Assembly (NCBI GenBank): GCA_023253875.1
Contig: JALRFC010000023.1
Coordinates: forward strand, 1 to 12,284
Direction of reading: 5' to 3'
Length of the DNA: 12,284 nt
DNA from: Candidatus Kapaibacterium sp.
Lineage (GTDB): Bacteria > Bacteroidota > Ignavibacteria > Kapaibacteriales > UBA961
This document shows, one piece after another, positions 1-7,642 of this stretch. Position 1 is the stretch's first letter. Each line of letters opens with the position of its first letter. Below the pieces are notes generated by a model. The model saw nothing but the letters and a program-made list of their open reading frames with translations, was not told the DNA's origin and ran no database searches. Made by a program: the position numbers and the translations under genes.

Positions 1-589
1 CCAAATGGATGGGAAATACTCCATGTCCATCCGGATAATCAAAAAAACCTTTGTCTATCAGATCTTTGGTAATGAGTCTTGGATTATTTGCCAGTACAAT
101 ACAATGTCCACCGAGTTGCTTCGCATTCATTTCACTTGCAAGAATATCAGCATTATTATTCAATAGTAAATTTGTTGGCATGACTCCTTTTAGGAGAACA
201 CATGCCCGAATGAGCGGGGTGCGTCCTTTATTATCAACAGCATTGATATTTGCTCCTGCTTCAATGAGAAATTTCATGGATTTACTATCACACTTGCTAG
301 TACATATATGAAGCGGAGTTTCATCGCTGCTATTCTTCGCATTGATGTCGGCTCCGAGATCTATGAACATTTTCATGATATCAGGCTTTTTCTTTTTGGC
401 AAGTACATGCAATACTCCATCTTGAGTTTTAGATACATAGTTGAAAGGCAATCCCAATTCGACATAGAGTTTGAGCAATTCAATACGAGGTTTTTTGCCA
501 AGGCATTCATAAAAGATCTGAACATCTTTCTGCTCTTGTGACAATGTTGCGATTTGTTCTCTTATTGCTTGTTCAACAAACTTTTCCAT
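1..589 (-). CDS. Ankyrin-repeat protein, C-terminus beyond the window
   Basis: Open reading frame starting at ATG 587-589 and running uninterrupted off the left edge (196 codons visible). The start is supported by a GGAGG sequence 4 nt upstream. The product begins MEKFVEQAIREQ and has no signal peptide. A helical N-terminal part of about 55 residues is followed by ankyrin units with the usual signatures: DGVLHVLAKKKKPDIMKMFIDLGADINAK, then DETPLHI and FLIEAGANINAVDNKGRTPLI, then a more degenerate repeat. Its first 28 nt overlap the end of the upstream ankyrin gene (stop at 562-564), so the two are probably translationally coupled and belong to one operon with the gene at 1504-2973. Ankyrin repeats bind proteins; no catalytic domain is visible. 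The specific partner and role are unknown. Confidence 0.85.
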   Translation of the reverse strand, partial: MEKFVEQAIREQIATLSQEQKDVQIFYECLGKKPRIELLKLYVELGLPFNYVSKTQDGVLHVLAKKKKPDIMKMFIDLGADINAKNSSDETPLHICTSKCDSKSMKFLIEAGANINAVDNKGRTPLIRACVLLKGVMPTNLLLNNNADILASEMNAKQLGGHCIVLANNPRLITKDLIDKGFFDYPDGHGVFPIHL

Positions 590-1443
590 ATATCCTCCAT
601 GTCATTTGTTAGTGAATTCATCATTTGTTCAACTTTGTTGATCAGCTCTCCTTTTTTATTGAGTAATTCCGGATGTCTTTTTAAGATCCATGGTTGTGCA
701 AGCGAGACCGGTAATCTTCCATGCCTATTTTGCTTATGAATATCTGCGCCTGCTTCAATCAATGCGGTCACAATTTTCTCACATCCTCTTTGCTTACAAG
801 CTTTTGTCAAGGGTGTATCTCCATTGAAGTCAATATCTTCGATGGATACACCTCTTTGAATTAAATCTATTGCTAGTTCAATCATTCTCTTCTCTATAGC
901 CCAGGTTAGAGAAGACCTACGTACTCTTTCAATCGCATGTATATCGCATCCACTTTCAATGAGTAATCGCGCAATATCTTCCATATTGCTTTTTAATGCG
1001 GCAATCAATGGTGGTGTCTTGCCTATATGGAGATCAGCACCTGCTTCAATCAATAATGTTGCTGTTTCATATGCTTCTTTTTCGATAGCGATTAATAATG
1101 CTGTTTCATCATCTTCATTCAATCTGTTCATCACATCTTTGGACTGTGGATGACCCAATACTATCCTCATGATGTCGACATGATTAAACCATGCACATAC
1201 ATGCAAAAGAGTATTTCCTTCTTCATCTGTTGTAATGATAAGATTTTCTGCATTTCCACAGTCAAGTAAGGTTTGAAAGAAAAGTGAATTAGGATACATA
1301 CGATGCACTTCTTCCTTGAGAAGTTTTTGTATTTCACTCTCATTCATCTCTTTGCATGCCTGTAAATCAGGTAAAGATTCACCTCTATTCTCAGCATAAA
1401 TCGCTCTCGATCTTGTCAACATATTTTTCATATACTTTCCCAT
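562..1443 (-). CDS. Ankyrin-repeat protein
   Basis: A 293-residue protein, apparently cytoplasmic, with no signal peptide or membrane segment. Residues 1-70 are a charged helical region. Residues about 74-250 form five to six ankyrin units (for example GNTLLHVCAWFNHVDIMRIVL, DETALLIAI...LLIEAGADLHI, GDTPLTKACKQRG...LIEAGADIHKQNRHGRLP). Residues 250-293 are a helical tail. The first ATG (1443) has a GGAG about 12 nt upstream, rather far; an ATG four codons later (1431) has only a weak GGGAAAG, so the exact start is uncertain. It lies 60 nt after the stop of the larger ankyrin gene and overlaps the next one by 28 nt, so the three look co-transcribed. Function is not known; the fold implies protein binding. 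Confidence 0.85.
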   Translation of the reverse strand: MGKYMKNMLTRSRAIYAENRGESLPDLQACKEMNESEIQKLLKEEVHRMYPNSLFFQTLLDCGNAENLIITTDEEGNTLLHVCAWFNHVDIMRIVLGHPQSKDVMNRLNEDDETALLIAIEKEAYETATLLIEAGADLHIGKTPPLIAALKSNMEDIARLLIESGCDIHAIERVRRSSLTWAIEKRMIELAIDLIQRGVSIEDIDFNGDTPLTKACKQRGCEKIVTALIEAGADIHKQNRHGRLPVSLAQPWILKRHPELLNKKGELINKVEQMMNSLTNDMEDIWKSLLNKQ

Positions 1444-1503
1444 AATGAATAAAAATCTCCAAGGCTCCCGCCCCTGATATTATAGAGAGCCCGGAGTATA
1501 AAA

Positions 1504-2973
1504 TCAATTGTCAGCAGCAAAGATCAACCCATGATCATAGACGCCTGCTCTCAATAACTCAATGACAACTCTATGTTCCATGTCAAATGAAGTGATGGCC
1601 TCCATCAATGGCGTATTCTCAAACTCATCTGTCAATTCACAATCCGCGCCTAATTCAATAAGAAGCATTGCAGCTTCCTTATTTCCTTTGTGAATGGCTG
1701 TAAATAATGGTGTAGAAGACATCTCTCCATTTAGAGCATTGATATTTGCACCAAGCTTCAATAAGACTCTCATTGCATAAATCAAATTCTTTGCCGCTGC
1801 AAAGTGAAGAAATGTTCCATGCGTATCCACTTTTGCATTGATGTCCACTTTCCCTTGACTCACGATAGTATAAATGCAATCCTCAGGGACATATTCCAAT
1901 TGTAATAGATCTTTAAGAAGCTGGATACAATCTAGTGTATCAAAGTTCAAGTTGGATGGATCTTCATACTTTGAATCAAAGTCAATACCTTTTTGGTTCA
2001 GAAAGACAGGATTCATTGCATCTCTTTTATCCATAATCTCGGGATATTGAATCTTCATCGACATGGTCATTGCATCCACCAATTCATTCAGATCTAGTCC
2101 AGTCAAGTCCGGATTTTGATCCATCATCATCCCAAATATGATTGGATTGCCTGTTTCGGCAGCCAACTTAAGTGGATGCTTACCGGTTTCAGTTAAGCCA
2201 TTAATATCAACATTCACATTGATAAGTGCTTTAATGATATCTTCTCTTTCACTTTCAATAGCTATATGTAATGCCTTCTCACCTCGAGCCAAACTTGGTG
2301 TGAGTATACCCTGCTCAAGCAGAAGAGTAACCATATCAGAGTTTCCGGTCATGATTGCAAGATTGAATGCCTGCACTGTGAGATCATCAAAAATGTCAAT
2401 TTGAAAACCCAATGCACAAAGCATACGTAAAATCTCAGCATCTGCATGATAAGCAATATGCTCAAGTATACTTGGACTTACATTAACAATGATGCCTTCC
2501 TCTTTGAATCGATTCAGGAGCAACACACTGTTTGCTATTTTTCCATCCTCTATACAGGAATCAAAAACATTTGGTTTCGCAATGAGATCCTTGCATATAC
2601 TGGGCGAATTGTCCAGAATACACTTGAATGTATCTTCACTAACTTCCTGCATGATCCATTCCAAAGCTGTATCCTTATCTCCTAACAATGCAAAGAGATT
2701 CGCTCCATTTTGCAAGAGATAAGAGATATAGTCATGATTCTGATGATTCATTGCGAGAGTCAATGGAGTCATCCCTTTCTCTATATCTAACTCATTCACA
2801 TCAATACCACCCTCCAACAACAACTGCGTTGCTTGAAAATCAGCATGATATGCAGATAGAAAAAGTGCTCTGCAGAGTGCATATTCCACTATTTGCATAG
2901 GAGCATATGTTACTTTACCGGACAGCAGTGTTCTAATGAAATTGAGTCTGAGAGAATGATCTTCAGATTTCAA
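1504..2973 (-). CDS. Large ankyrin-repeat protein, start uncertain (possible frameshift)
   Basis: An uninterrupted frame of 489 codons from a TTG at 2971-2973, with GAGGAG only 3 nt upstream. Ankyrin units are clear at residues about 33-95 (ATQLLLEGGIDVNELDIEKGMTPL), 165-285 (TLLLEQG, EKALHIAIESEREDIIKALINVNVDIN, GKHPLKLAAETGN) and 370-485 (GTFLHFAAAKNLIYAMRVLLKLGANINA, TPLFTAIHKGNKEAAMLLIELGAD, NTPLMEAI). The two blocks are joined by a divergent linker. There is no signal peptide. The frame stays open upstream of the TTG to a stop at 3067-3069 but contains no ATG there. The best translation start nearby (ATG 3101, preceded by AGGTG) is in another frame. One added base between 3003 and 3066 would give a 532-residue protein. 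The true N-terminus is therefore unsettled. No function can be assigned beyond ankyrin-mediated binding. Confidence 0.75.
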   Translation of the reverse strand: MKSEDHSLRLNFIRTLLSGKVTYAPMQIVEYALCRALFLSAYHADFQATQLLLEGGIDVNELDIEKGMTPLTLAMNHQNHDYISYLLQNGANLFALLGDKDTALEWIMQEVSEDTFKCILDNSPSICKDLIAKPNVFDSCIEDGKIANSVLLLNRFKEEGIIVNVSPSILEHIAYHADAEILRMLCALGFQIDIFDDLTVQAFNLAIMTGNSDMVTLLLEQGILTPSLARGEKALHIAIESEREDIIKALINVNVDINGLTETGKHPLKLAAETGNPIIFGMMMDQNPDLTGLDLNELVDAMTMSMKIQYPEIMDKRDAMNPVFLNQKGIDFDSKYEDPSNLNFDTLDCIQLLKDLLQLEYVPEDCIYTIVSQGKVDINAKVDTHGTFLHFAAAKNLIYAMRVLLKLGANINALNGEMSSTPLFTAIHKGNKEAAMLLIELGADCELTDEFENTPLMEAITSFDMEHRVVIELLRAGVYDHGLIFAADN

Positions 2974-3101
2974 TTGCTCCTCAAAAATCCGTATGATGGA
3001 TTCTACACTCGGATATTGAGCGTCTTTCCAAGAAGCTCCTTCGCTTCCTTTGTTTTTTGGGTGGATTCATCATCAAATCCACTTAATGATTGCAATGCCA
3101 T
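2974..3101 (-). other. Out-of-frame probable 5' end of the ankyrin gene
   Basis: An ATG at 3099-3101, preceded at 5 nt by AGGTG (a match to the 16S tail), opens a frame of 32 residues beginning MALQSLSGFDDEST and ending at TAG 3003-3005. In this stretch the frame of the downstream ankyrin protein is also open, from 3066 onward, and reads as ordinary protein (SWKDAQYPSVESIIRIFEEQ). The frames differ by -1. A run of six A (minus strand; T at 3053-3058) is the obvious place for a lost base, a homopolymer sequencing error, or ribosomal slippage. The perfect X-XXY-YYZ slippery pattern is not present in the zero frame. Alternatives are a genuine short leader peptide, or translation from TTG 2973. 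Confidence 0.5.
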
Positions 3102-3312
3102 GGTGCACCTATTGAAGTATAGTTAAAAAATCCCAATCATAGGTTCATGAGATTCTTGGCCAGAATGTCTCATAAACAAACTTTCTGTCTTCACTGAGAG
3201 CCCTGTCCCTGATAAACAACGCTTACATAAACCCCAGACTCTCTATAATGAATTCAATGCACCCCGTCTCTCCGCCTAATCATTAATGAGCATTGCATTC
3301 ATAATCTGAATA

Positions 3313-3344
3313 CAAACATATAAAATTTCCACGACATAAACAAA
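3313..3344 (-). promoter_or_regulatory. Bacteroidota-type promoter for the ankyrin operon
   Basis: On the minus strand TTTG (3344-3341), a 20-nt spacer and TATGTTTG (3320-3313) match the -33 TTTG and -7 TAnnTTTG elements of the primary sigma factor in Bacteroidota. Transcription would start near 3307, leaving a leader of roughly 200 nt before ATG 3101. I see no convincing known RNA structure in that leader. Confidence 0.45.
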
Positions 3345-3421
3345 TAACTTGTATAATGATTTTATTTAAGATTGTTATACCATTATTAAAAATTGTATTA
3401 TCTCTTTATTTATACAAGTTA
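3345..3421. repeat. 12-bp inverted repeat upstream of the ankyrin promoter
   Basis: TAACTTGTATAA (3345-3356) and its exact reverse complement TTATACAAGTTA (3410-3421) are separated by 53 nt of very AT-rich sequence. The left arm abuts the -33 element of the predicted ankyrin promoter, so the pair could be an operator bound by a dimeric regulator. A remnant of a mobile element end is also possible, but no transposase or target duplication is visible. The surrounding gap 3102-3513 holds no other gene I can support. Confidence 0.4.
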
Positions 3422-3513
3422 AATAATTCCTACTGAACTCTTAAATATTGATACAAGTCGACATACTTGAGCAATAACAAATAAGATTGGCCGGTGACGC
3501 CATAATGACATCC

Positions 3514-4203
3514 TTATTGTTTTAGTTCCTTAACCAAGATTTTATTCAATTCTTCCCAAGCAATATATCCTCTTGCCAATTCTCTTAATTCCCCATTAAT
3601 ACTCACTAGTATGGCAGGATATGAATCAATATTCAGTGTATTTGCATCTTCAAAGTCTTTAAGTGCGAGCTCCTTAAATGTATCTTCATGCATATTGTTA
3701 ATAAATTTATTTATATCAAATCCCATTTTTTTCGCCAATCGTCCATAATCTGATGGAATAGCTGTTTTCAAGCCCATTACATAGATATCTTTATGAAGTT
3801 CTGTCATGAATTCGAATAATTTGTCAGGAGATTCTTGCTTACATATTTGTACTGCAATAGATGGCTCCATTGAACTTAGAATCTGCGTACCTTCTGTGAG
3901 AATGGTATCCAAGAATAGTGAACTGAACACTGCTCCTGTTCTTTGAGTAACTCTTGCGGTGGCTCCTTTAAGGAATTCAGAAATTTTTCCAATAGGTCCA
4001 ATTTGATCTCCAATGATCATCCCACCTGTAATCACTTTGAAGTCTGCTTGCTCTTTGAATGTATCATATGCTTTTTTCATGACCGGTGAAAATCCATAAC
4101 ACCAACCGCATAAAGGGTCGAATACATAAATGATTTGTGGTTTTTCCTGTGCGCTCATTGTTGAATAACCAAGTACAATAAAACATATGATCAATGTTTT
4201 CAT
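3514..4203 (-). CDS. Secreted DsbA-family thiol-disulfide oxidoreductase
   Basis: A 229-residue protein with a thioredoxin fold and helical insertion as in the DsbA/FrnE group. Residues 1-18 are a signal peptide (cleavage likely after MSA-Q). The active site is CGWC at residues 32-35 within FDPLCGWCYGFSP, and the cis-proline loop is SYPAIL with Pro196. The lone further cysteine is at about 121. The sequence resembles the predicted disulfide isomerases related to DsbA (COG3531 type) more than classical E. coli DsbA, whose motif is CPHC. It would act in the periplasm on disulfides of exported proteins; whether it oxidises or reduces cannot be read from sequence. It is divergent from the membrane protein at 4252, 48 nt away, and no DsbB partner is visible in the window. 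Confidence 0.85.
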   Translation of the reverse strand: MKTLIICFIVLGYSTMSAQEKPQIIYVFDPLCGWCYGFSPVMKKAYDTFKEQADFKVITGGMIIGDQIGPIGKISEFLKGATARVTQRTGAVFSSLFLDTILTEGTQILSSMEPSIAVQICKQESPDKLFEFMTELHKDIYVMGLKTAIPSDYGRLAKKMGFDINKFINNMHEDTFKELALKDFEDANTLNIDSYPAILVSINGELRELARGYIAWEELNKILVKELKQ

Positions 4204-4251
4204 GAATATTCCTGTATGAATTGGTTCTACAAAATTGGGTAAATTGTTGAC

Positions 4252-4812
4252 ATGGAAACTAAATCAGTAAAACAAAAAGTTCGGGATTTTTTCTCGCATC
4301 CTGAAACTCAGTTCATACTCCCTTCAGCTTTGCTGTATATGGGCATCATGATTTTTGTTGGCTCATTAGTGATGTTTGGATTCGGCGTTGCCCCAACACT
4401 ATTCAAAGTCCTACCTACCAAAGATCTGGCCGGCATGGCAAATCAGGCGATACTGTCACGGATGGTCATTTTGCAAGGAACAGCTTTATTAATAATGGGA
4501 TTTTCATTGATACTGCTGAGGAATTGGGCAGGAGCAAGTATTAGGAAGTCTATGTGGTTCACATTAGGATGCATCACAATTATATATGCTGTGTATGGGA
4601 TTTTTCTACAAGATGTCATGCTTTCAATGCAGAATACAATCGGATCTTTTGATAATCCTGTAGAGTCAGGCAAAAAAGCACTCACTCAATTTAGGCAATT
4701 GCATAAGCTCTATTCATTTTTGTCATCATTAGCATCATTACTCGCAATTGCATTGATGATTCTACATATGTATATCAATCGCCTCACAAGTAAGAGTCCC
4801 ACCCCGGCCTGA
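4252..4812 (+). CDS. Four-helix membrane protein, DUF4149/TMEM205-like
   Basis: A 186-residue protein with hydrophobic segments at about 25-47, 69-89, 101-121 and 152-175. The first helix pair carries GSLVMFGFGVAPTLFKVLP followed by LAGMANQAIL, and the last helix is preceded by FRQLHKLYSFLSS. This arrangement recalls the DUF4149/TMEM205-like family (an FGxxxAPxLF element after helix 1, and RxLH before the last helix). That family call is recalled by eye and moderate. No biochemical function is established. The start at ATG 4252 lacks a strong ribosome-binding sequence, which is common in Bacteroidota. It shares a 48-nt intergenic region with the divergent DsbA-like gene; no clear promoter was found in it. 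Confidence 0.8.
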   Translation: METKSVKQKVRDFFSHPETQFILPSALLYMGIMIFVGSLVMFGFGVAPTLFKVLPTKDLAGMANQAILSRMVILQGTALLIMGFSLILLRNWAGASIRKSMWFTLGCITIIYAVYGIFLQDVMLSMQNTIGSFDNPVESGKKALTQFRQLHKLYSFLSSLASLLAIALMILHMYINRLTSKSPTPA

Positions 4813-4890
4813 ATTTCGAGCGAAGTAGAGAAACGGGCATCCCTCATCCGAATAACATCAGCAGCCCTATAGGGGCGGAATCATAATAAA

Positions 4891-4922
4891 AAAAAGGATT
4901 GACCGCGAAGTCAATCCTTTTT
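4891..4922. terminator. Bidirectional intrinsic terminator
   Basis: A perfect 13-bp stem (AAAAAGGATTGAC, loop CGCGAA, GTCAATCCTTTTT) lies between convergent genes. The A-rich left flank and T-rich right flank give a U-tract in either direction, so it can end both the membrane-protein transcript (plus) and the aconitase transcript (minus). About 20 nt to its left is a small palindromic hairpin, GCCCTATAGGGGC (4864-4876), of unknown role. Confidence 0.85.
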
Positions 4923-4944
4923 CATAAATCTCTGAACACTCAAA

Positions 4945-7191
4945 TTAAGAAGCGGCATTTTTCGCAATCAAATTCAATGCACTTCCTGCTTTGAACCAAC
5001 CAATTTGTTGCTCATTCATGCTATGTTTCACGGTGATCATATCACTACTACCATCGGAGTGAGTGATAGTCATTTCAAGATTCTTACCAGGTGCTAATTG
5101 CTCTATATTGATTGCAATCATATCATCTTCACGGAAAATGTCATAGTCAGCAGGATTCGTGAAAGTGAGTGGCAACATTCCTTGCTTTTTCAAATTTGTT
5201 TCATGTATGCGGGCGAAAGATTTCACGAGAATAATTTTCCCACCAAGAAAGCGTGGTTCCATGGCAGCATGCTCACGTGATGAACCTTCGCCATAATTCT
5301 CTTCACCAACAACAACCCAATATGCACCTCGAGCTTTATAGTCACGTGCTACTTTAGGCACTTCATCATATTCGCCCGTAAACATATTCTTGATTGTATT
5401 CGCTTTATCATTCACATAATTGATGGCGCCAATCAACATATTATTGGAGATATTATCAAGATGACCACGGAAACGAAGCCAAGGACCTGCCATACTGATA
5501 TGATCGGTTGTACATTTGCCTTTCACTTTTATGAGCAATGGCATATGTAGATAATCATCAGCATTAGGCGCTTTGAACGGAGAAAGAGCTTGTAATCTTT
5601 GTGATTCAGGTGCGATGACAACATTCAGAGAAGAACCATCTTCCGCAGGAGATACAAAACCATGTTCATCAGGAACAAAGCCACCGGTCGGCAATTCTTT
5701 TCCAATTGGTGGATTCAGCATAATACCATTCACCGGCTCTTTTGTAAAGTCAACTGTTAGGTCTCCGGTCAATGCAAATCCAATGACTGTTTCAGGTGAA
5801 GCAACGAAAGCATGGGTATCAGGATTACCATCATTTCTTGCAGTGAAATTTCTATTGAATGAAGTGATGATGGAATTTTTATCACCTTTATTCACATCAT
5901 GTCGCTTCCATTGACCGATGCAAGGACCACATGCATTGGCAAGTACTTTTCCACCAACAGATTCCATTGCTGTCAATAATCCATCTCTTTCGATTGTTGC
6001 TCGTACTTGCTCTGAACCAGGAGTGATTGTGAATTCACTTTTGGTTTTGAGTCCTTGAGATGCAGCATATGCAGAAATCTCAGCAACTCGACTCATATCT
6101 TCATAACTTGAATTCGTACAAGATCCAATGAGTGCTACTCGCAATTCAGCAGGCCAATTGTTTTCCTTCACTGCTTTGGTAAATTCACTGATCGGCATCG
6201 CGCGATCTGGCGTGAATGGTCCATTCACATGCGGCTCAAGTGTATCCAAATCAATGTGAATCACTTGATCATAATAGTGTTCAGGATTCAATGCCACTTC
6301 ATCATCTGCACGCAAATGCTCAATAACACCGGAAGCCAACTCTGCAATATCCGCACGATCAGTGGAACGGAGATAACGCATCATGGATTCATCACATGGG
6401 AAGATTGATGTGGTTGCCCCTATTTCAGCACCCATATTACAAATGGTGCCTTTTCCTGTTCCGCTGAATGATGCACATCCATCACCGAAATATTCTACAA
6501 TGGCTCCTGTTCCACCTTTTACGGTGAGGATTCCGGCAAGCTTCAAAATCACATCTTTTGCAGATGTCCAACCACTCATCTTACCTGTTAATTTCACGCC
6601 AATGAGTTTTGGCATTTGTAATTCCCAAGGCATACCAGCCATGACATCTACTGCATCAGCTCCACCGACACCGATTGCAATCATGCCGAGACCACCCGCA
6701 TTCGGTGTATGAGAATCAGTACCGATCATCATGCCACCGGGGAATGCATAATTTTCCAATACAACTTGATGAATGATTCCAGCACCCGGCTTCCAAAATC
6801 CAATTCCATACTTTTGAGATACAGATCCGAGGAATGCAAATACTTCATCATTCTCAATCAATGATTGCTTTAAGTCATTATCGGCACCATGTTCAGCACG
6901 AATCAAATGATCGCAATGAACAGTTGAAGGAACCGCAACTTTTGGAATACCTGCACTCATGAATTGAAGCAATGCCATTTGTGCCGTTGCATCTTGCATG
7001 GCAACACGATCAGGATTAAAATCAACATATGATGCACCGCGCTGATACGGAGCTGAAGGCATCTCAGACATATGTGCATAGAGAATCTTCTCAGCAAGAG
7101 TCAATGGTCTACCAAGAAGTGTTCTTGCCTGTTGTACTTTCCCAGGAAGTGCGGCATATACCTTCCGTATCATATCAAGATCGAATGCCAT
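4945..7191 (-). CDS. acn: Aconitate hydratase, mitochondrial type
   Basis: A 748-residue enzyme that interconverts citrate and isocitrate through cis-aconitate in the TCA cycle, in the cytoplasm. The three [4Fe-4S] ligands are present: Cys358 in GSCTNSS, and Cys421 and Cys424 in ACGPCIGQW. These are the same residue numbers as in mammalian mitochondrial aconitase. Substrate-site motifs are also intact: HCDHL near residue 93, IGTDSHTPNAGG near 157, TDHISMAGPW, and the catalytic serine in GEGSSREHAA (Ser637/638). The length and motifs fit the mitochondrial-type family rather than the longer (about 890 residue) AcnA/IRP type. The start MAFDLDMIRKVY is natural. It lies downstream of the succinyl-CoA ligase gene on the same strand, but a 451-nt gap makes co-transcription uncertain. 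It is followed by the bidirectional terminator. Confidence 0.97.
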   Translation of the reverse strand: MAFDLDMIRKVYAALPGKVQQARTLLGRPLTLAEKILYAHMSEMPSAPYQRGASYVDFNPDRVAMQDATAQMALLQFMSAGIPKVAVPSTVHCDHLIRAEHGADNDLKQSLIENDEVFAFLGSVSQKYGIGFWKPGAGIIHQVVLENYAFPGGMMIGTDSHTPNAGGLGMIAIGVGGADAVDVMAGMPWELQMPKLIGVKLTGKMSGWTSAKDVILKLAGILTVKGGTGAIVEYFGDGCASFSGTGKGTICNMGAEIGATTSIFPCDESMMRYLRSTDRADIAELASGVIEHLRADDEVALNPEHYYDQVIHIDLDTLEPHVNGPFTPDRAMPISEFTKAVKENNWPAELRVALIGSCTNSSYEDMSRVAEISAYAASQGLKTKSEFTITPGSEQVRATIERDGLLTAMESVGGKVLANACGPCIGQWKRHDVNKGDKNSIITSFNRNFTARNDGNPDTHAFVASPETVIGFALTGDLTVDFTKEPVNGIMLNPPIGKELPTGGFVPDEHGFVSPAEDGSSLNVVIAPESQRLQALSPFKAPNADDYLHMPLLIKVKGKCTTDHISMAGPWLRFRGHLDNISNNMLIGAINYVNDKANTIKNMFTGEYDEVPKVARDYKARGAYWVVVGEENYGEGSSREHAAMEPRFLGGKIILVKSFARIHETNLKKQGMLPLTFTNPADYDIFREDDMIAINIEQLAPGKNLEMTITHSDGSSDMITVKHSMNEQQIGWFKAGSALNLIAKNAAS

Positions 7192-7234
7192 AATAATCTA
7201 TAACCTATTGGTGAAAAAATTCTGTGTCAGGGAT

Positions 7235-7254
7235 CTTCTCTCTTATGAGAGAAG
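7235..7254 (-). promoter_or_regulatory. Hairpin in the aconitase leader
   Basis: A perfect 8-bp stem CTTCTCTC/GAGAGAAG with a TTAT loop lies 44 nt upstream of the aconitase start codon. It is extended by a GAT/ATC pairing past one bulged A. On the minus strand a run of six T follows only about 20 nt later, so it is not a standard terminator. It may stabilise or regulate the aconitase mRNA; nothing in it identifies a known element. Confidence 0.35.
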
Positions 7255-7295
7255 AATCAAAAGTGAAAATGCTCAATGAAATGTATGAATGTACA

Positions 7296-7432
7296 AATTG
7301 AAGAACCGAAAAATTGAAGAATAGAATGTAGAATGATTTCCTATCAATGATATATGGAAGATGATTACCTCTTAATATCAATAATCGTTTATCATTCCTT
7401 CATTTTACATTTCATTTTTCGGTTCTTCAATT
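7296..7432. repeat. 18-bp inverted repeat in the sucC-acn gap
   Basis: AATTGAAGAACCGAAAAA (7296-7313) and its exact reverse complement (7415-7432) are 101 nt apart. The right arm overlaps the first copy of the 31-nt direct repeat. In RNA the arms could pair and loop out the region between them, but the length of the loop makes a recombined or duplicated repeat unit more likely than a functional stem. Confidence 0.6.
7398..7428. repeat. 31-nt direct repeat, copy 1
   Basis: A pyrimidine-rich 31-nt unit (starting CTTCATTTTACATTT and ending TTCGGTTCTTC) that recurs without mismatch at 7604-7634, 206 nt away. The sequence between the copies is AT-rich, has several degenerate pieces of the same pattern (CATTTTCTACATTTC), and contains no reading frame worth calling. 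The whole gap 7192-7642 otherwise holds only the hairpin at 7235 and this repeat family. Confidence 0.8.
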
Positions 7433-7603
7433 CTCCCATTCTTCCATTTCATTCTCAATTATTAACTTTCTCATTTTCTACATTTCAAGAGCCGCACCCC
7501 GATTGAGGGGAATCAAACAAATTGAAAAATGGATAAATCGATGAATTGAACAATGAAATGCTAAATGGAAATATTATATGCAAAATTATCATTGAAGGTA
7601 TTT

Positions 7604-7634
7604 CTTCATTTTACATTTCATTTTTCGGTTCTTC
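7604..7634. repeat. 31-nt direct repeat, copy 2
   Basis: Exact second copy of the unit at 7398-7428. It begins only 8 nt beyond the sucC stop codon (7643-7645), so it would form the 3' end of the sucC transcript. It has no obvious stem of its own and does not resemble an intrinsic terminator. Confidence 0.8.
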
Positions 7635-7642
7635 CATTTTCA

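Noticed and set aside
1460..1495. GGCTC...GAGCC pairing between the ankyrin genes
   Set aside because: Only 5 bp with a loop of about 20 nt; not distinguishable from chance.
1679..1879. Minus-strand frame inside the large ankyrin gene
   Set aside because: Overlaps the strong ankyrin repeats in another frame and has no domain features.
3479..3519. Possible terminator at the end of the DsbA-like gene
   Set aside because: AATAAG/CTTATT can pair across the stop codon, but the long weakly paired loop and the lack of a U-tract make it unconvincing.
4204..4251. Promoters in the divergent gap between the DsbA-like and membrane-protein genes
   Set aside because: No TAnnTTTG with a spaced TTTG on either strand; the TTGACA at the membrane-protein start is too close to the ATG to serve.
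5573..5914. 113-codon plus-strand frame (and others opposite aconitase and sucC)
   Set aside because: Complements of highly conserved enzymes; no independent start signal or protein-like composition.
7296..7634. CRISPR array
   Set aside because: Only two direct copies 206 nt apart with a third inverted; no regular spacers and no cas genes.
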